This document shows positions 18,023 through 26,820 of a stretch of DNA of 64,000 nucleotides, in pieces. The stretch lies in the NCBI GenBank assembly GCA_027492585.1, contig JAPUEK010000090.1:87763-151762 (forward strand). Direction: 5' to 3'. A model generated the notes under the pieces. It was not told where the DNA came from. It saw nothing but the letters and a program-made list of their open reading frames with translations, and made no database searches. The position numbers were made by a program, and so were the translations under genes. Source of the stretch: Paracoccaceae bacterium. Its GTDB lineage: Bacteria; Pseudomonadota; Alphaproteobacteria; Rhodobacterales; Rhodobacteraceae. Every line of letters begins with the position of its first letter. Positions within the stretch are counted from its first letter, which is position 1.

Positions 18023-18643
18023 ATGAAAACGCTTCTTCCTGGCAGCCTTGCCATGGCCATCATCGTCGTGGCCTCCAACATCCTCGTCCAGTATCCGATC
18101 GGGCAATGGCTCACCTGGGGGGCGTTCAGCTACCCCTTCGCCTTCCTCGTCTCCGACCTCGTGAACCGCTTTCAGGGGGTTCAGGCCGCGCGCCGGGTGG
18201 TGCTGGCGGGCTTTGCCGTGGGGCTTGTCTGCTCGGCCATCGGCACGCAGATCATGGGGGAATTCGGGCCGCTCGTGACGCTGCGGGTCGCGCTCGGCTC
18301 CGGTCTCGCCTTTCTGGTCGGCCAGCTTCTCGACGTGACGCTCTTCGACCGGCTGCGCCGTTCCGCCTGGTGGCGGGCGCCGTTCCTGTCCACCCTGCTC
18401 GGCTCGACCGCCGATACGCTGATCTTCTTCAGCGTCGCCTTCTCGGCCACGCTGATCTGGCTGGAGCCCGCCAATGACGTGTCCTGGGCCGGGGTTCCGG
18501 TGCCGCTCCTCGGCTTTGGGGCGGAGGTTCCCTTGTGGGTTTCGCTCGGTCTGGCGGATTGGATGGTCAAGCTTCTGATAGATCTTCTGGCACTGTTGCC
18601 ATTTCGCCTTGCCATCGCAAAGTATGCTGCAAAGCTTGCGTAA
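18023..18643 (+). CDS. Queuosine precursor transporter (YhhQ/VUT family)
   Basis: A 206-residue integral membrane protein with about six helices. The signature SYPFAFLVSDLVNRFQGVQAARRVV matches the YhhQ/QPTR family, which imports preQ0/preQ1 for tRNA queuosine. STLLGSTADTLIFF and LADWMVKLLIDLL are further conserved helices. In Rhodobacterales these are often annotated VUT family proteins. No convincing preQ1 riboswitch is visible in the 133-base leader. Confidence 0.88.
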   Translation: MKTLLPGSLAMAIIVVASNILVQYPIGQWLTWGAFSYPFAFLVSDLVNRFQGVQAARRVVLAGFAVGLVCSAIGTQIMGEFGPLVTLRVALGSGLAFLVGQLLDVTLFDRLRRSAWWRAPFLSTLLGSTADTLIFFSVAFSATLIWLEPANDVSWAGVPVPLLGFGAEVPLWVSLGLADWMVKLLIDLLALLPFRLAIAKYAAKLA

Positions 18644-18649
18644 AAACTT

Positions 18650-18672
18650 TTGACAAACACAAAATCTGTGTC
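18650..18672 (+). promoter_or_regulatory. Promoter-like -35 element with overlapping inverted repeat
   Basis: A perfect TTGACA lies at 18650-18655, directly followed by ACACA-AAATC-TGTGT, a perfect 5-5-5 inverted repeat at 18657-18671. No classical -10 is obvious 17 bases downstream (the sequence there is ACGCTC). The local drop in GC and the structured unit that follows support a promoter here. The inverted repeat would place an operator inside it. Confidence 0.5.
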
Positions 18673-18713
18673 ACGCTCCCCCTATCGGCAACCATTTGAA
18701 AGGAGGTGATCCA

Positions 18714-18770
18714 GTGTCTAGAGTGATATTGGAGAAGCGTGTCGGGACAGTCATGGGGGGTGTTTTCTAG
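18714..18770 (+). CDS. 18-residue leader peptide ORF with extended Shine-Dalgarno
   Basis: GTG start at 18714, stop TAG at 18768. The product would be MSRVILEKRVGTVMGGVF. AGGAGG lies 7 bases before the start, within a 17-nt match to the anti-Shine-Dalgarno tail, an exceptionally strong ribosome site. No run of one amino acid suggests classical attenuation. The stop codon abuts a GGGG-CAGT-CCCC hairpin. The ribosome site is well supported; expression of the peptide is inferred. Confidence 0.5.
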   Translation: MSRVILEKRVGTVMGGVF

Positions 18771-18840
18771 GGGCAGTCCCCTGGGCAACAAACCACTGAT
18801 TGGGGTGATCACCTAACTGACCCCATCTCCTTGAACTCGG

Positions 18841-18877
18841 GAAGGGTTGCCGCACACCGGCAGCCCTTTCTCTTTTT
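18841..18877 (+). terminator. Intrinsic terminator upstream of arfB
   Basis: A stem of about 12 base pairs, AAGGGTTGCCG / CGGCAGCCCTT with one G-U pair, loop CACAC, followed by TCTCTTTTT. It lies 60 bases upstream of the arfB start, so it would end the leader transcript or attenuate read-through into arfB. Confidence 0.85.
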
Positions 18878-18936
18878 GGCCGGGCCACATGGCCCGCCCC
18901 CTTGTGGAGCGCCCCCTGCCGGGGCAGATTTTGTCT

Positions 18937-19359
18937 ATGCTGTGGATCACCGAAACCCTGTTTCTCGCCGATTGGGAACTCACGGAAAGCTTCGTCCGCG
19001 CCTCCGGGCCGGGGGGGCAGAACGTCAACAAGGTCTCCACCGCGGTCGAGCTGCGCTTCGAGGCGGAGCGGTCGCCGCATCTGACCCCCGCCGTCAAGGC
19101 ACGACTGAAGAAGATCGCCGGGCGGCGGTGGACACTGGAAGGCGCCATCGTGCTGCAGGCCGAGGAAACCCGCAGTCAGGCCCGCAACCGGGAATTGGCG
19201 CGGGAGCGGCTTGCCGAGATGATCCGTGCCGCGCTCGTGGCGCCGAAGCGGCGGATCGCCACCAAGCCGACGCTCGGCAGCCAGCGGCGGCGCATTGCGG
19301 CCAAGGCCCTGCGCGGCGAGGTGAAAGCCCTGCGCGGCAAACCGGGGGAAGAGGAATGA
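18937..19359 (+). CDS. arfB: Alternative ribosome-rescue factor, peptidyl-tRNA hydrolase ArfB
   Basis: A 140-residue class I release-factor-like protein that frees ribosomes stalled on non-stop mRNA. The catalytic GGQ motif is in RASGPGGQNVNKVSTAVELRF at about residues 22-26. The basic C-terminal tail (KRRIATKPTLGSQRRRIAAKALRGEVKALRGK) is the helix that enters the empty mRNA channel. I chose ATG 18937 by comparison with E. coli ArfB (about 140 residues); an ATG at 18889 is possible. It follows the terminator of the leader RNA by 60 bases. Its stop overlaps the next start (ATGA). Confidence 0.94.
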   Translation: MLWITETLFLADWELTESFVRASGPGGQNVNKVSTAVELRFEAERSPHLTPAVKARLKKIAGRRWTLEGAIVLQAEETRSQARNRELARERLAEMIRAALVAPKRRIATKPTLGSQRRRIAAKALRGEVKALRGKPGEEE

Positions 19360-20273
19360 CCCTTGCCGAGGAAGCCACAGCCCTTTGGGGTGGCCGGGTG
19401 CTGCGCCTGATCCATGAGCGGGAAAACGCGGTCTATGAGATGGCCCTGCCTAAGGGGCGCGCGGCCCTTCGCCTGCACCGGGCGGGCTATCAGGAACCCG
19501 CCGCGATCCGGTCGGAGCTGTGGTGGTGCGCCGCCCTTGCCGCCGAAGGGGTGGCGGTGGCCGCGGCCCTGCCCTCCCGCTCTGGCGCGCTGCTGGAGCG
19601 GCTTTCGACCGGGCGTCTGGCTTCGGCGATCGCCTGGGTCGAGGGGGAGCCGCTCGGTCAGGCCGGGGTGCCGTTCACCCGGCCCCTGCCGGAACTGCTG
19701 CGTCTGCATCAGGCGCTCGGGCGGCTTCTGGCCGGGATGCACAGGGCCACCGACAGGCTGACCCTGCCCGCCGATTTCATCCGCCCCCGCTGGGATGCCG
19801 ATGGATTTGCCGGCGAAACCCCCTTCTGGGGCCGGTTCTGGGACCATCCCGCCGCCAGCCCCGAAGAGGCCGCGCTTCTCAGCCGCACCCGCGCCTTCCT
19901 GCGCGAGAGGCTGGCCGAGCCGCGCGATTTCGGCCCGATCCATGCCGATGTCCTGCGCGAGAATGTGCTGGTCGCGGGGGAGGCGCTTTCGCTGATCGAC
20001 TTCGACGATTCCGGTTTCGGCTTCCGGCTTTACGATCTCGGCACGGCGCTGAGCCAGGATCTCTCCGAGCCACATTACCCCGAGATCCGCGATGCGCTGA
20101 TCGCGGGCTATGCGGAGAGCCGCGCCGCCGATGTGGAGGGGGTAGAGCTGTTCATCCTCGCCCGCTGCTGCGCCTCGGTCGGCTGGACCATGCCCCGGCT
20201 GGCGCCCGACGACCCGGTGCATCGGCGCCAGATCGCCCGGCTGGTGGCTTGGGCGAAACGGCTCGGGGTCTGA
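19356..20273 (+). CDS. Aminoglycoside phosphotransferase-fold kinase
   Basis: A 305-residue protein of the APH/choline kinase/homoserine kinase II fold. The Brenner-type catalytic loop HADVLRENVLV is at about residue 195, followed by the metal-binding LIDFDDSGFGFRLYDLGTAL. It begins LAEEATALWGGRVLRLIHERENAVYEM, typical of YihE/SrkA- or ThrB2-like kinases. The substrate could be a small hydroxylated molecule or a protein Ser/Thr. It is coupled to arfB by a 4-base overlap. Confidence 0.85.
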   Translation: MTLAEEATALWGGRVLRLIHERENAVYEMALPKGRAALRLHRAGYQEPAAIRSELWWCAALAAEGVAVAAALPSRSGALLERLSTGRLASAIAWVEGEPLGQAGVPFTRPLPELLRLHQALGRLLAGMHRATDRLTLPADFIRPRWDADGFAGETPFWGRFWDHPAASPEEAALLSRTRAFLRERLAEPRDFGPIHADVLRENVLVAGEALSLIDFDDSGFGFRLYDLGTALSQDLSEPHYPEIRDALIAGYAESRAADVEGVELFILARCCASVGWTMPRLAPDDPVHRRQIARLVAWAKRLGV

Positions 20274-20302
20274 GAGATTTGGCGGGTGGTGCGCCTGATG
20301 CA

Positions 20303-20407
20303 GGCGCCGGAGGGATTTTGCACCCCTCCGCCATGCCACCGGCCCCTTGAACCGGTGGCGGAGCCAGTGGCAAACCCCGCAGGATATTTGAGGCAAGATG
20401 AAAGGGG
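20303..20407 (+). repeat. GGATATTT intergenic element, copy 5 (long double-hairpin form)
   Basis: Long form: hairpin CGGAGGG-...-CCCTCCG (20308-20330, one mismatch), hairpin GCCACCGG-N9-CCGGTGGC (20335-20359), then CCCCGCAGGATATTTGAGG (octamer 20382-20389) and GCAAGATGAAAGG. It lies 30 bases after the phosphotransferase stop, same orientation. It is nearly identical over about 85 bases to the copy at 56839. Confidence 0.75.
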
Positions 20408-20427
20408 GGGCGATCTAAGGGCCGGGG

Positions 20428-21720
20428 TTAGACCTGAACCTCCTGCGCGACTTGCTTGCCGACGCCGAAGACGCGCTTGTAACGCGCGATCTCGTCCGCC
20501 GGTCCCATGGCCTTGTTCGGGTTGTCCGACAGCTTCACCGTCGGGCGGCCATTGGCCGAAACCGCCTTGCAGACGAGGCTGAAGGGCGCCAGCCCGTCGC
20601 CCGGCACGAGGCCGCGGAAGTCGTTCGTGAGCATCGTTCCCCAGCCGAAACTGACCTTCACCCGGCCGTTGAACTGGGCATAGAGCCGCTCGATCTCCTC
20701 CACATCCAGCCCATCGGAGAAGATGACGAGCTTCGAGCGCGGGTCCTCGCCGCGTTCCTTCCACCAGCGGATCGCGGTTTCCGCCCCCGCCGCCGGATCG
20801 CCGCTGTCGATGCGGATGCCGGTCCAGCTTGCCAGCCAGTCGGGCGCATTGCGGAGAAACCCTTCGGTCCCATAGGTGTCGGGCAGCATGATCCGCAGGT
20901 TGCCGTCATGCTCCTCATGCCAGTCGGCGAGCACCTGATAGGGCGCCTGCGCCAGCTCCGCATCGGAATTGGCGAGCGCCGAATAGACCATCGGCAGCTC
21001 ATGGGCATTGGTGCCGATCGCCTCGATGTCGCGGCGCATGGCGATCCGGCAGTTGGAGGTGCCGGTGAATTTCGCCCCGAGCCCTTCCTGCATGGCCTGC
21101 ACGCACCAGTCCTGCCAGAGGAAGGAATGGCGGCGGCGCGTGCCGAAATCGGCGATCTTGAGCCCGTCGATCTGGCGCAGCCGTTCGATCTTTTCCCACA
21201 GCCGCGTCATGGCGCGGGCGTAAAGCACCTGCAGCTCGAACTTGCCGAGCTTGCCAAGAACCGCCCGGCTCCGCAGCTCCATCAGCACGGCGAGCGCGGG
21301 GATTTCCCAGAGCATCACCTCCGGCCAGCGGCCCTCGAAGGTCAGCTCATATTGGCCGTCGCGCTTTTCGAGATGGTAGGCGGGCAGGCGCATCCCCTCG
21401 AACCATTCCATGAAATCGGGGCGGAACATCTGGCGCTTGCCGTAGAAGGTGTTGCCGCGCAGCCAGGTGCTTTCGCCGCGCGTCAGACTAAGCGAGCGGA
21501 CGTGATCGAGCTGTTCGCGCAGCTCCCCCTCGTCGATCAGCTCGGCGAGCCGCACTCTGGAGGAGCGGTTGATCAACGAGAACTCCACCGTCGTTTCCGG
21601 CTTGTTGCGGAAAATCGACTGACACATCAGCAGCTTGTAAAAGTCCGTGTCGATCAGCGATCTCACGATCGGGTCGATTTTCCAATTGTGGTTGTGGACC
21701 CTTGTGGCGATATCGACCAT
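20428..21720 (-). CDS. pncB: Nicotinate phosphoribosyltransferase
   Basis: A 430-residue enzyme that joins nicotinate to PRPP to make nicotinate mononucleotide in the Preiss-Handler NAD salvage route. Conserved segments are [20 protein letters not shown] at the N-terminus, [12 protein letters not shown] in the middle, the PRPP region [13 protein letters not shown] and [12 protein letters not shown]. The start is ATG 21720 ([16 protein letters not shown]). The first 58 bases overlap the 3' end of the hybrid kinase gene on the same strand. pncA lies upstream of the kinase. Confidence 0.96.
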   Translation of the reverse strand: MVDIATRVHNHNWKIDPIVRSLIDTDFYKLLMCQSIFRNKPETTVEFSLINRSSRVRLAELIDEGELREQLDHVRSLSLTRGESTWLRGNTFYGKRQMFRPDFMEWFEGMRLPAYHLEKRDGQYELTFEGRWPEVMLWEIPALAVLMELRSRAVLGKLGKFELQVLYARAMTRLWEKIERLRQIDGLKIADFGTRRRHSFLWQDWCVQAMQEGLGAKFTGTSNCRIAMRRDIEAIGTNAHELPMVYSALANSDAELAQAPYQVLADWHEEHDGNLRIMLPDTYGTEGFLRNAPDWLASWTGIRIDSGDPAAGAETAIRWWKERGEDPRSKLVIFSDGLDVEEIERLYAQFNGRVKVSFGWGTMLTNDFRGLVPGDGLAPFSLVCKAVSANGRPTVKLSDNPNKAMGPADEIARYKRVFGVGKQVAQEVQV

Positions 21721-24026
21721 GGCGACCCTCCCTCTTCCGCCTCATCTAAGGCAAGTCCGGGGGAAAGGTCAAAATGATCCCTCTCTGCGGCGATGCGGGT
21801 GAGAAGGGCGTAAAGCTCCGCCCGCGCGAGGGGTTTGGTCAGCACCCCGTCCAGCCCTGCCTCAAGACAGGCCGCTTCCTGATCGGCGGAGGAATAGGCG
21901 GTCAGCGCATGGATCGGGCAATGCCGCAGACCCGAGGCCGCCTCATGGGCGCGGATGGCGCGGGTTGCCTCCAGCCCGTCCATTTCCGGCATGGAGACAT
22001 CCATAAGCACCAGATCGGGCGGCTTGGCGCGATACATGTCCACAGCACTCCGGCCATTCGCCGCCTCGGCCAGTGTTGCGACCGAGCGTTCGAGCAGTTT
22101 TCGGGCGATGAGACGGTTGGTGCGGTTGTCCTCGGCCAGAAGCACATGGAGCCGGGTTTCGGGAACAGGCGCGCGGGCAGGTTCCGCCGGAAGCGGTGTT
22201 TCCGCAACGCGGCTGAGGCGGATGGTCAGGGTGAAGACCGAGCCTTGACCCAGCACCGAAGCCACCTCGATGTCACCGCCCATCTGCTGCGCCAGAAGGC
22301 GGGAAATGGTCAGCCCCAACCCCGTGCCACCGAACTGCCGCGAGATGCCCGGATCGGCCTGGGTGAAGCTTTCGAAGACATGGCCGATCCGGTCCGCCGC
22401 GATGCCGATGCCGGTATCCGCAATGGCGATCCGCAGAATGTCCGGCGCCTCCCCCGCCTCGACCCCGGCTTTCCCCCCGGCGGACGGAGGCGCTTCCGGA
22501 TGAATTCCCAGAACTGCGCTCACCTGGCCCTCGGCGGTGAATTTCACCGCATTGCCGATGAGGTTCAGCAGGATCTGCCGCAGCCGTCCGGCATCGCCCC
22601 GGTGGCGCGGCAGGTGCGCCGGAATCTCGGCCGAAAGGGTGATGCCCTTGGCCCGCGCCGTCGGACGCAGCAGGTCGAACGCGCCGGTCAGGCAATCGGC
22701 CACGGCAAAGGGCTCCGCCCGCAGTTCGGCCTTGCCCGCCTGGAGCTTCGACAGGTCGAGCACATCGTTGATCACCGTCAGCAGCGCACGGGCAGAATCG
22801 ATGATCGTGCCGGTATACTGGCGCTGCGTCCGGTCGAGCTTGGTATCCTCCAAGAGCTCCGCCACGCCGATCACCCCGTTCATCGGCGTGCGGATCTCAT
22901 GGCTCATCGTGGCCAGAAACTGCGATTTTGCCTGCGCGGCCGCCTCCGCCTCCTGCCGGGCCTTGGCAAGCTCCGCGGCATGGGCCTTGGCTTCCGTCAC
23001 GTCACGTTCCACGGCGATGAAGACCTCCGGGCTGCCGTCGGGGCGCAGCACCGGGGTCATCGACACCTCCATCCAGATGAGCTGGCCGTCCCGCCTCCGG
23101 TTGCGGAGTTCCAGCCGGCAAGGCCGCCCTTCCTGCTGGGCGCGGCGCAGCGTGGCGAGCGCATCGGCCGAAGTGTCCGGCGCGTCGAGCAGGGCGCTCG
23201 GGATCTGGCCGACCGCTTCGGCAAAACTGTAGCCGGTGGTTCGGGTAAAGGCCTCGTTCACCCATTCGATGCGGCCGTCGGGGCGGGTGAAGATCACGCT
23301 GTCATTGGCGTGCCGGGCGACGAGCGCCAGCCGTTCCGCCTTGCGTGCCGCCTCTGAAAGACGGGATTGCGCCGTCCTGAGCGCCGACTGCTCCTCCAGC
23401 AGGGCGCGCTCGAAGCGCACCCGCTCCGCCTGACCCTTTTCGACGGCACTGATGAACAGGGTGGCCGTATAGGCGATGATCAGCATGGCGAGGAGGAAGA
23501 ACCATTCGCCGGGAACCGGATGCTCCAGATTCTCCCACAGATCGTAGCCGAGCATCCCCGCCCCGGTCATGGCATAAACGGCGATGCGGGCGTGGGTGCC
23601 TTCGGGGAAATGGCGACGCACGAGGCCGGCATTGATCACGGCAGCCATGAGAAAGGCGGCGGCGAAGATCCGCGCCTCCGCCACGGGGATGAAGCGCCAG
23701 CAGAGCGTGACGCAGGCGGCGATGGTCAGGCCCTGCACCGCTGCCGTGATCGCCGCCATCCGCCGGGCAAGCGCATCGGTCCGTTGCCGGTGCAGGAGGT
23801 GATGGAGGAGCAGGCAATCGACAGCTTCCCCGCCCACGGCCATCAGCACGGCGGCAACCCCCATCCATGGCGCCCCGAGGGCTGCCAGCGTCGCCGCCCC
23901 CACCCCGGTCATCACCTGCCGCGCCAGAAAATCCCGGGTGCGGCCCCGCGCATAGCGCAGGAACAGCCCGCCGGGACTGTTCCTCTCCAGAAAGATCTGC
24001 ATGGCGCTGCCGACGCCTTCGGTCAT
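21663..24026 (-). CDS. Hybrid sensor histidine kinase (MASE-like membrane domain, PAS, HisKA, HATPase, REC)
   Basis: 787 residues from ATG 24026, which has GAAGGGGAAAGGG upstream. Residues 35-195 contain five or six hydrophobic helices. A coiled linker (200-235) and a PAS domain (about 236-345) follow. HisKA has phospho-acceptor His376 in [15 protein letters not shown]. The HATPase domain (about 475-605) has the N box LIGNAVKFT and G box [10 protein letters not shown]. The C-terminal receiver has Asp676 ([14 protein letters not shown]) and Lys731. No Hpt or output domain is present, so a separate phosphotransfer protein is needed. It is encoded between pncA and pncB and overlaps pncB by 58 bases. 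The signal is unknown. Confidence 0.93.
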   Translation of the reverse strand: MTEGVGSAMQIFLERNSPGGLFLRYARGRTRDFLARQVMTGVGAATLAALGAPWMGVAAVLMAVGGEAVDCLLLHHLLHRQRTDALARRMAAITAAVQGLTIAACVTLCWRFIPVAEARIFAAAFLMAAVINAGLVRRHFPEGTHARIAVYAMTGAGMLGYDLWENLEHPVPGEWFFLLAMLIIAYTATLFISAVEKGQAERVRFERALLEEQSALRTAQSRLSEAARKAERLALVARHANDSVIFTRPDGRIEWVNEAFTRTTGYSFAEAVGQIPSALLDAPDTSADALATLRRAQQEGRPCRLELRNRRRDGQLIWMEVSMTPVLRPDGSPEVFIAVERDVTEAKAHAAELAKARQEAEAAAQAKSQFLATMSHEIRTPMNGVIGVAELLEDTKLDRTQRQYTGTIIDSARALLTVINDVLDLSKLQAGKAELRAEPFAVADCLTGAFDLLRPTARAKGITLSAEIPAHLPRHRGDAGRLRQILLNLIGNAVKFTAEGQVSAVLGIHPEAPPSAGGKAGVEAGEAPDILRIAIADTGIGIAADRIGHVFESFTQADPGISRQFGGTGLGLTISRLLAQQMGGDIEVASVLGQGSVFTLTIRLSRVAETPLPAEPARAPVPETRLHVLLAEDNRTNRLIARKLLERSVATLAEAANGRSAVDMYRAKPPDLVLMDVSMPEMDGLEATRAIRAHEAASGLRHCPIHALTAYSSADQEAACLEAGLDGVLTKPLARAELYALLTRIAAERDHFDLSPGLALDEAEEGGSPWSISPQGSTTTIGKSTRS

Positions 24027-24103
24027 CCCTTTCCCCTTCGCTTGCCGCAGGGGCAAAGCTAGGGCCAAAGGGTTAAGGCGCGGTAAGCAGGATCACGCCC
24101 GGA

Positions 24104-24712
24104 TCAGGCGGCCCAGATCACCCCGGCGGCGAGGGTCTTTGCCCGCGCCTCTGCCAGAGAGCCGTTGAGGTCGATGGCCCGGCAGGCCCCTTCGAGCAGT
24201 GTCACCCCGAAGCCGAGCCTTGCGGCATCGAGCGCCGAATAGGCGACGCAGAAATCGGTGGCGAGCCCGGCAAGCACCAGCCGCTCCACCCCTCTCGTCC
24301 GCAGATAGCCTTCGAGCCCGGTGGGCGTGCGGTGGTCGTTCTCGAAGAAGGCGGAATAGCTGTCGATGGCGGCGCGGAAACCCTTGCGGACGACAAGCTG
24401 CGCGGGATCGGTGGCGAGGCCGGGATGGAACTCCGCCCCCGGGCTGCCCTGCACGCAATGGGTCGGCCAGAGCACCTGCGGGCCGTAGTCCATCTCCGTG
24501 ACAGAAAAAGGCGCGGCGCCCGGATGATTGGCGGCAAAGCTCGCATGGTCCGCCGGATGCCAGTCCTGGGTCAGCACCACCACCCGGAATTCGCGCATGA
24601 GCGCGTTTATGCGGGGAATGATCTCGTCTCCACCCGCCACGGCAAGCGCGCCACCGGGGCAGAAATCATTCTGGACGTCGATGACGATGAGGGCTTCGGT
24701 GGCAGGGCGCAT
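24104..24712 (-). CDS. pncA: Nicotinamidase
   Basis: A 202-residue isochorismatase-fold amidase that deaminates nicotinamide to nicotinate. The catalytic triad is visible: Asp in LIVIDVQNDFCPGG (residue 12), Lys in VVRKGF and Cys in GLATDFCVAYSAL. Metal ligands lie in TQDWHPADHASF. ATG 24712 is the natural start. Product and neighbour agree: PncA makes the substrate of PncB. The hybrid kinase follows after 77 bases. Confidence 0.96.
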   Translation of the reverse strand: MRPATEALIVIDVQNDFCPGGALAVAGGDEIIPRINALMREFRVVVLTQDWHPADHASFAANHPGAAPFSVTEMDYGPQVLWPTHCVQGSPGAEFHPGLATDPAQLVVRKGFRAAIDSYSAFFENDHRTPTGLEGYLRTRGVERLVLAGLATDFCVAYSALDAARLGFGVTLLEGACRAIDLNGSLAEARAKTLAAGVIWAA

Positions 24713-24823
24713 GGCGGTCTCCGTTCCGGTTTGCCCATGGGTAGGGCGCAGGGGGCCTCCGGTCAATCGGCTGTGACAGCGCGGCCCCTTGCCGGGCGGA
24801 CGGCTTTGGCCTAGCGCTTTGCC

Positions 24824-25753
24824 ATGCTGACCATTGCCGCACTTTACCACTTCACCCGCTTCGACGATCCCGCCACCCTGCGCGCACCGCTTCTGGCGCT
24901 GTGCGAGGGGAAGGGGGTCAAAGGCTCGATCCTCCTCGCGCGTGAGGGGGTGAATGGCACGATCGCCGGGCAGCCGGAGGCGATTGCGGCGGTGCTGGCC
25001 CATCTGCGCGCCCTGCCGGGCTGCGAAGGGCTGGAGCACAAGGAAAGCCATGCCGGGGCGATGCCCTTCGGGCGCCTGAAAGTGAAGCTGAAGCGCGAGA
25101 TCGTCACCATGGGCCAGCCGGATGTGGACCCTCTGGCCCGCACCGGCACCCATGTCGCGCCGCAGGACTGGAACGCGCTGATCTCCGACCCCGAGGTGGC
25201 GGTGATCGACACCCGCAACGATTACGAGGTGGCCATCGGCAGCTTCGCCGGGGCGGTCGATCCGGAGACGCGCAGCTTCCGCGACTTCCCCGGCTGGTGG
25301 CAGGAAAACCGCGGCCGCTTCGCCGGCAAGCGCATCGCCATGTTCTGCACCGGCGGCATCCGCTGCGAGAAATCGACGAACTACCTCCTCGGCCAGGGGG
25401 TGAGCGAGGTCTATCACCTGAAGGGCGGCATCCTGAAGTATCTGGAGGAGATCCCGGAGGAGCAGAGCCTCTGGCAAGGACAATGCTATGTCTTCGATGG
25501 CCGCGTCTCGGTCGGGCATGGGCTGGTCCCCGGCGGGTATGAAACCTGCCACGCCTGCCGCCGCCCGATCACCGCCGAGGACAAACAGCACCCCGCCTAT
25601 GAGCGGGGAGCCTGCTGCCCGGCCTGCGTGGACGAATATGACGCGACAGACAGGGAGCGATTCCGCGAGCGCCAGCGGCAGATGGATCTGGCCGAAGCGC
25701 GGGCGGCCAAGGCCGGGGGCGCTTCGCCCCCCGGACCCCCAGAGGATATTTGA
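24824..25753 (+). CDS. trhO: tRNA uridine(34) hydroxylase TrhO (YceA), rhodanese family
   Basis: A 309-residue protein. The N-terminal acylphosphatase-like part includes [14 protein letters not shown] rhodanese domain follows, with the active Cys in [17 protein letters not shown] (about residue 175). A C-terminal Cys-rich region follows ([22 protein letters not shown]). TrhO uses oxygen to hydroxylate U34 of tRNAs on the way to mo5U/cmo5U. The last 12 or so codons ([11 protein letters not shown] and stop) are encoded by a GGATATTT repeat element, so the tail probably has no conserved function. Confidence 0.93.
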   Translation: MLTIAALYHFTRFDDPATLRAPLLALCEGKGVKGSILLAREGVNGTIAGQPEAIAAVLAHLRALPGCEGLEHKESHAGAMPFGRLKVKLKREIVTMGQPDVDPLARTGTHVAPQDWNALISDPEVAVIDTRNDYEVAIGSFAGAVDPETRSFRDFPGWWQENRGRFAGKRIAMFCTGGIRCEKSTNYLLGQGVSEVYHLKGGILKYLEEIPEEQSLWQGQCYVFDGRVSVGHGLVPGGYETCHACRRPITAEDKQHPAYERGACCPACVDEYDATDRERFRERQRQMDLAEARAAKAGGASPPGPPEDI

Positions 25754-25766
25754 GAAGAGAAGAAAC
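25714..25766 (+). repeat. GGATATTT intergenic element, copy 6
   Basis: GGGGGC-GCTTC-GCCCCC hairpin, then GGACCCCCAGAGGATATTTG (octamer 25744-25751) and AGAAGAGAAGAAA. It overlaps the trhO stop codon. A near-identical inverted copy lies at 25890-25941. Confidence 0.75.
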
Positions 25767-25889
25767 GAAGTATTAACCCAGAATCGCCATCCTGGATTTG
25801 CGGAACAGGGAGGGATCCCGATGGCCGCAAGAGGAGAAGATTCCCTGCTCCGTTGGCTCGGGGCAGGGCGTCATTTCCTGAAGTCCTGA

Positions 25890-25941
25890 TTTCTTCTCTT
25901 TGCAAATATCCTCTGGGGGTCCGGGGGGCGAAGCGCCCCCG
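25890..25941 (-). repeat. GGATATTT intergenic element, copy 7
   Basis: Minus-strand partner of copy 6: the same hairpin and CCCCCAGAGGATATTTGC (octamer 25904-25911) with a AAAGAGAAGAAA tail. It lies just 3' of the IclR gene, in its orientation. Together with copy 6 it makes inverted repeats of about 48 bases around a 120-base centre. Confidence 0.75.
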
Positions 25942-25964
25942 GCCGCTTGCCGAAAGTCGCAGCC

Positions 25965-26729
25965 TTACCCCGGAAACCCCCAGGGCTCCGCCGCCGTGCC
26001 AATCGCCGCCGCCGCCGCGCGCAGCCGGTCTGCCGCCGCCTCCAGTCGCTCCAGCGTGCTGCGCGCCGTGGTCGAGGTCAGGGACAGCGCACCGATCCCC
26101 CGTCCGCTGCGGCTCAGGATCGGCACGGCGCAACAGATGATGCCCGGCTCATGCTCCTCCCGGTCGAGCGCATGGCCTGCCTCCCTGATACTCGCCAGCT
26201 CGGCACGCAGGGCGGCGGGGGTGGTCAGGGTCTGCGGGGTGAAGCGGTGGAAGGATTGCCGCTCCAACGCGCGCAGCAGGGCCTCTTCCGGCAGATGGGC
26301 CAGCATCGCCTTGCCGACCCCGGTGCAATAGGCCGGGCCGACCTTGCCGGTCTGGGCGAACATTTCCACCGGGCGGGCGGCGTTGCGCTTGTCGACATAG
26401 ACCACCTGCCCCTGATCGAGTTGCGCCAGATGGATCGTCTCGCCCGTCTCCGCCGCAAGCGCGTCGAGCCAGGGCCGCGCGATCGGCGCGAGAGAGCTTT
26501 GCGCCCAGGCGGCATGGGCAAGCCGCACCAGCCGCAGGCCGAGCGCATAGCGGCCTCCCTCGTCCTGCGCCACCAGTCCCTGCGCCACCAGCGTCTGCAA
26601 GAGCCGGTAGAGCGTCGCCTTGGGATAGGGGCTCGTCGCCAGCAGTTCGGCAAAGCGCACCGGCCGGCCGGCCGCCGCCACCTGCTCCAGCACATCGAGC
26701 GCCTTGCCGACCGTGCCTTCCGCTTCCAT
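25965..26729 (-). CDS. IclR family transcriptional regulator
   Basis: A 254-residue regulator. The winged HTH (about residues 6-60) includes AELLATSPYPKATLYRLLQTLV. The IclR effector domain (about 75-250) contains YCTGVGKAMLAHLPEE and GIICCAVPILSRSGRGIGALSL. ATG 26729 is preferred to the upstream GTG/ATG options because the domain starts there. It is divergent from dgoK, dgoA and the lactonase gene and probably controls them through the palindrome at 26796. The inducer is likely a sugar acid. Confidence 0.92.
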   Translation of the reverse strand: MEAEGTVGKALDVLEQVAAAGRPVRFAELLATSPYPKATLYRLLQTLVAQGLVAQDEGGRYALGLRLVRLAHAAWAQSSLAPIARPWLDALAAETGETIHLAQLDQGQVVYVDKRNAARPVEMFAQTGKVGPAYCTGVGKAMLAHLPEEALLRALERQSFHRFTPQTLTTPAALRAELASIREAGHALDREEHEPGIICCAVPILSRSGRGIGALSLTSTTARSTLERLEAAADRLRAAAAAIGTAAEPWGFPG

Positions 26730-26795
26730 GCCGCCCCCATGCCGATCTTGACAGGCAGGATCTTGCCGCGCATGATTTCCAATATGCAAGACTTA

Positions 26796-26812
26796 GTTTC
26801 AAATAATGGAAC
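26796..26812. promoter_or_regulatory. Candidate IclR operator
   Basis: GTTTCAAATAATGGAAC, an imperfect palindrome with arms GTTNCA and TGNAAC, lies in the 91-base divergent region between the IclR gene and dgoK, only 8 bases before ATG 26821. The size and form fit IclR-family sites. Confidence 0.45.
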
Positions 26813-26820
26813 TTCATGAG

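Larger units (their letters stand above)
18680..18877 (+). ncRNA. Predicted structured leader or small RNA upstream of arfB
   Basis: A compact unit of about 200 nt between a promoter-like element and a strong terminator. It contains GAAAGGAGGTGATCCAG (18698-18714), complementary to 17 nt of the expected 16S 3' end, and an 18-codon ORF (18714-18770). A GGGG-CAGT-CCCC hairpin lies at 18770-18781. A second hairpin, TGGGGT/ACCCCA (18801-18825), has a loop carrying GATCACCT. The loop can pair with the internal AGGTGATC (18704-18711), and CATCTCCTT (18824-18832) can pair with AAGGAGGTG (18700-18708). The transcript ends are estimates. It could be an attenuator of arfB, a free sRNA or a peptide mRNA. 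Confidence 0.6.
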
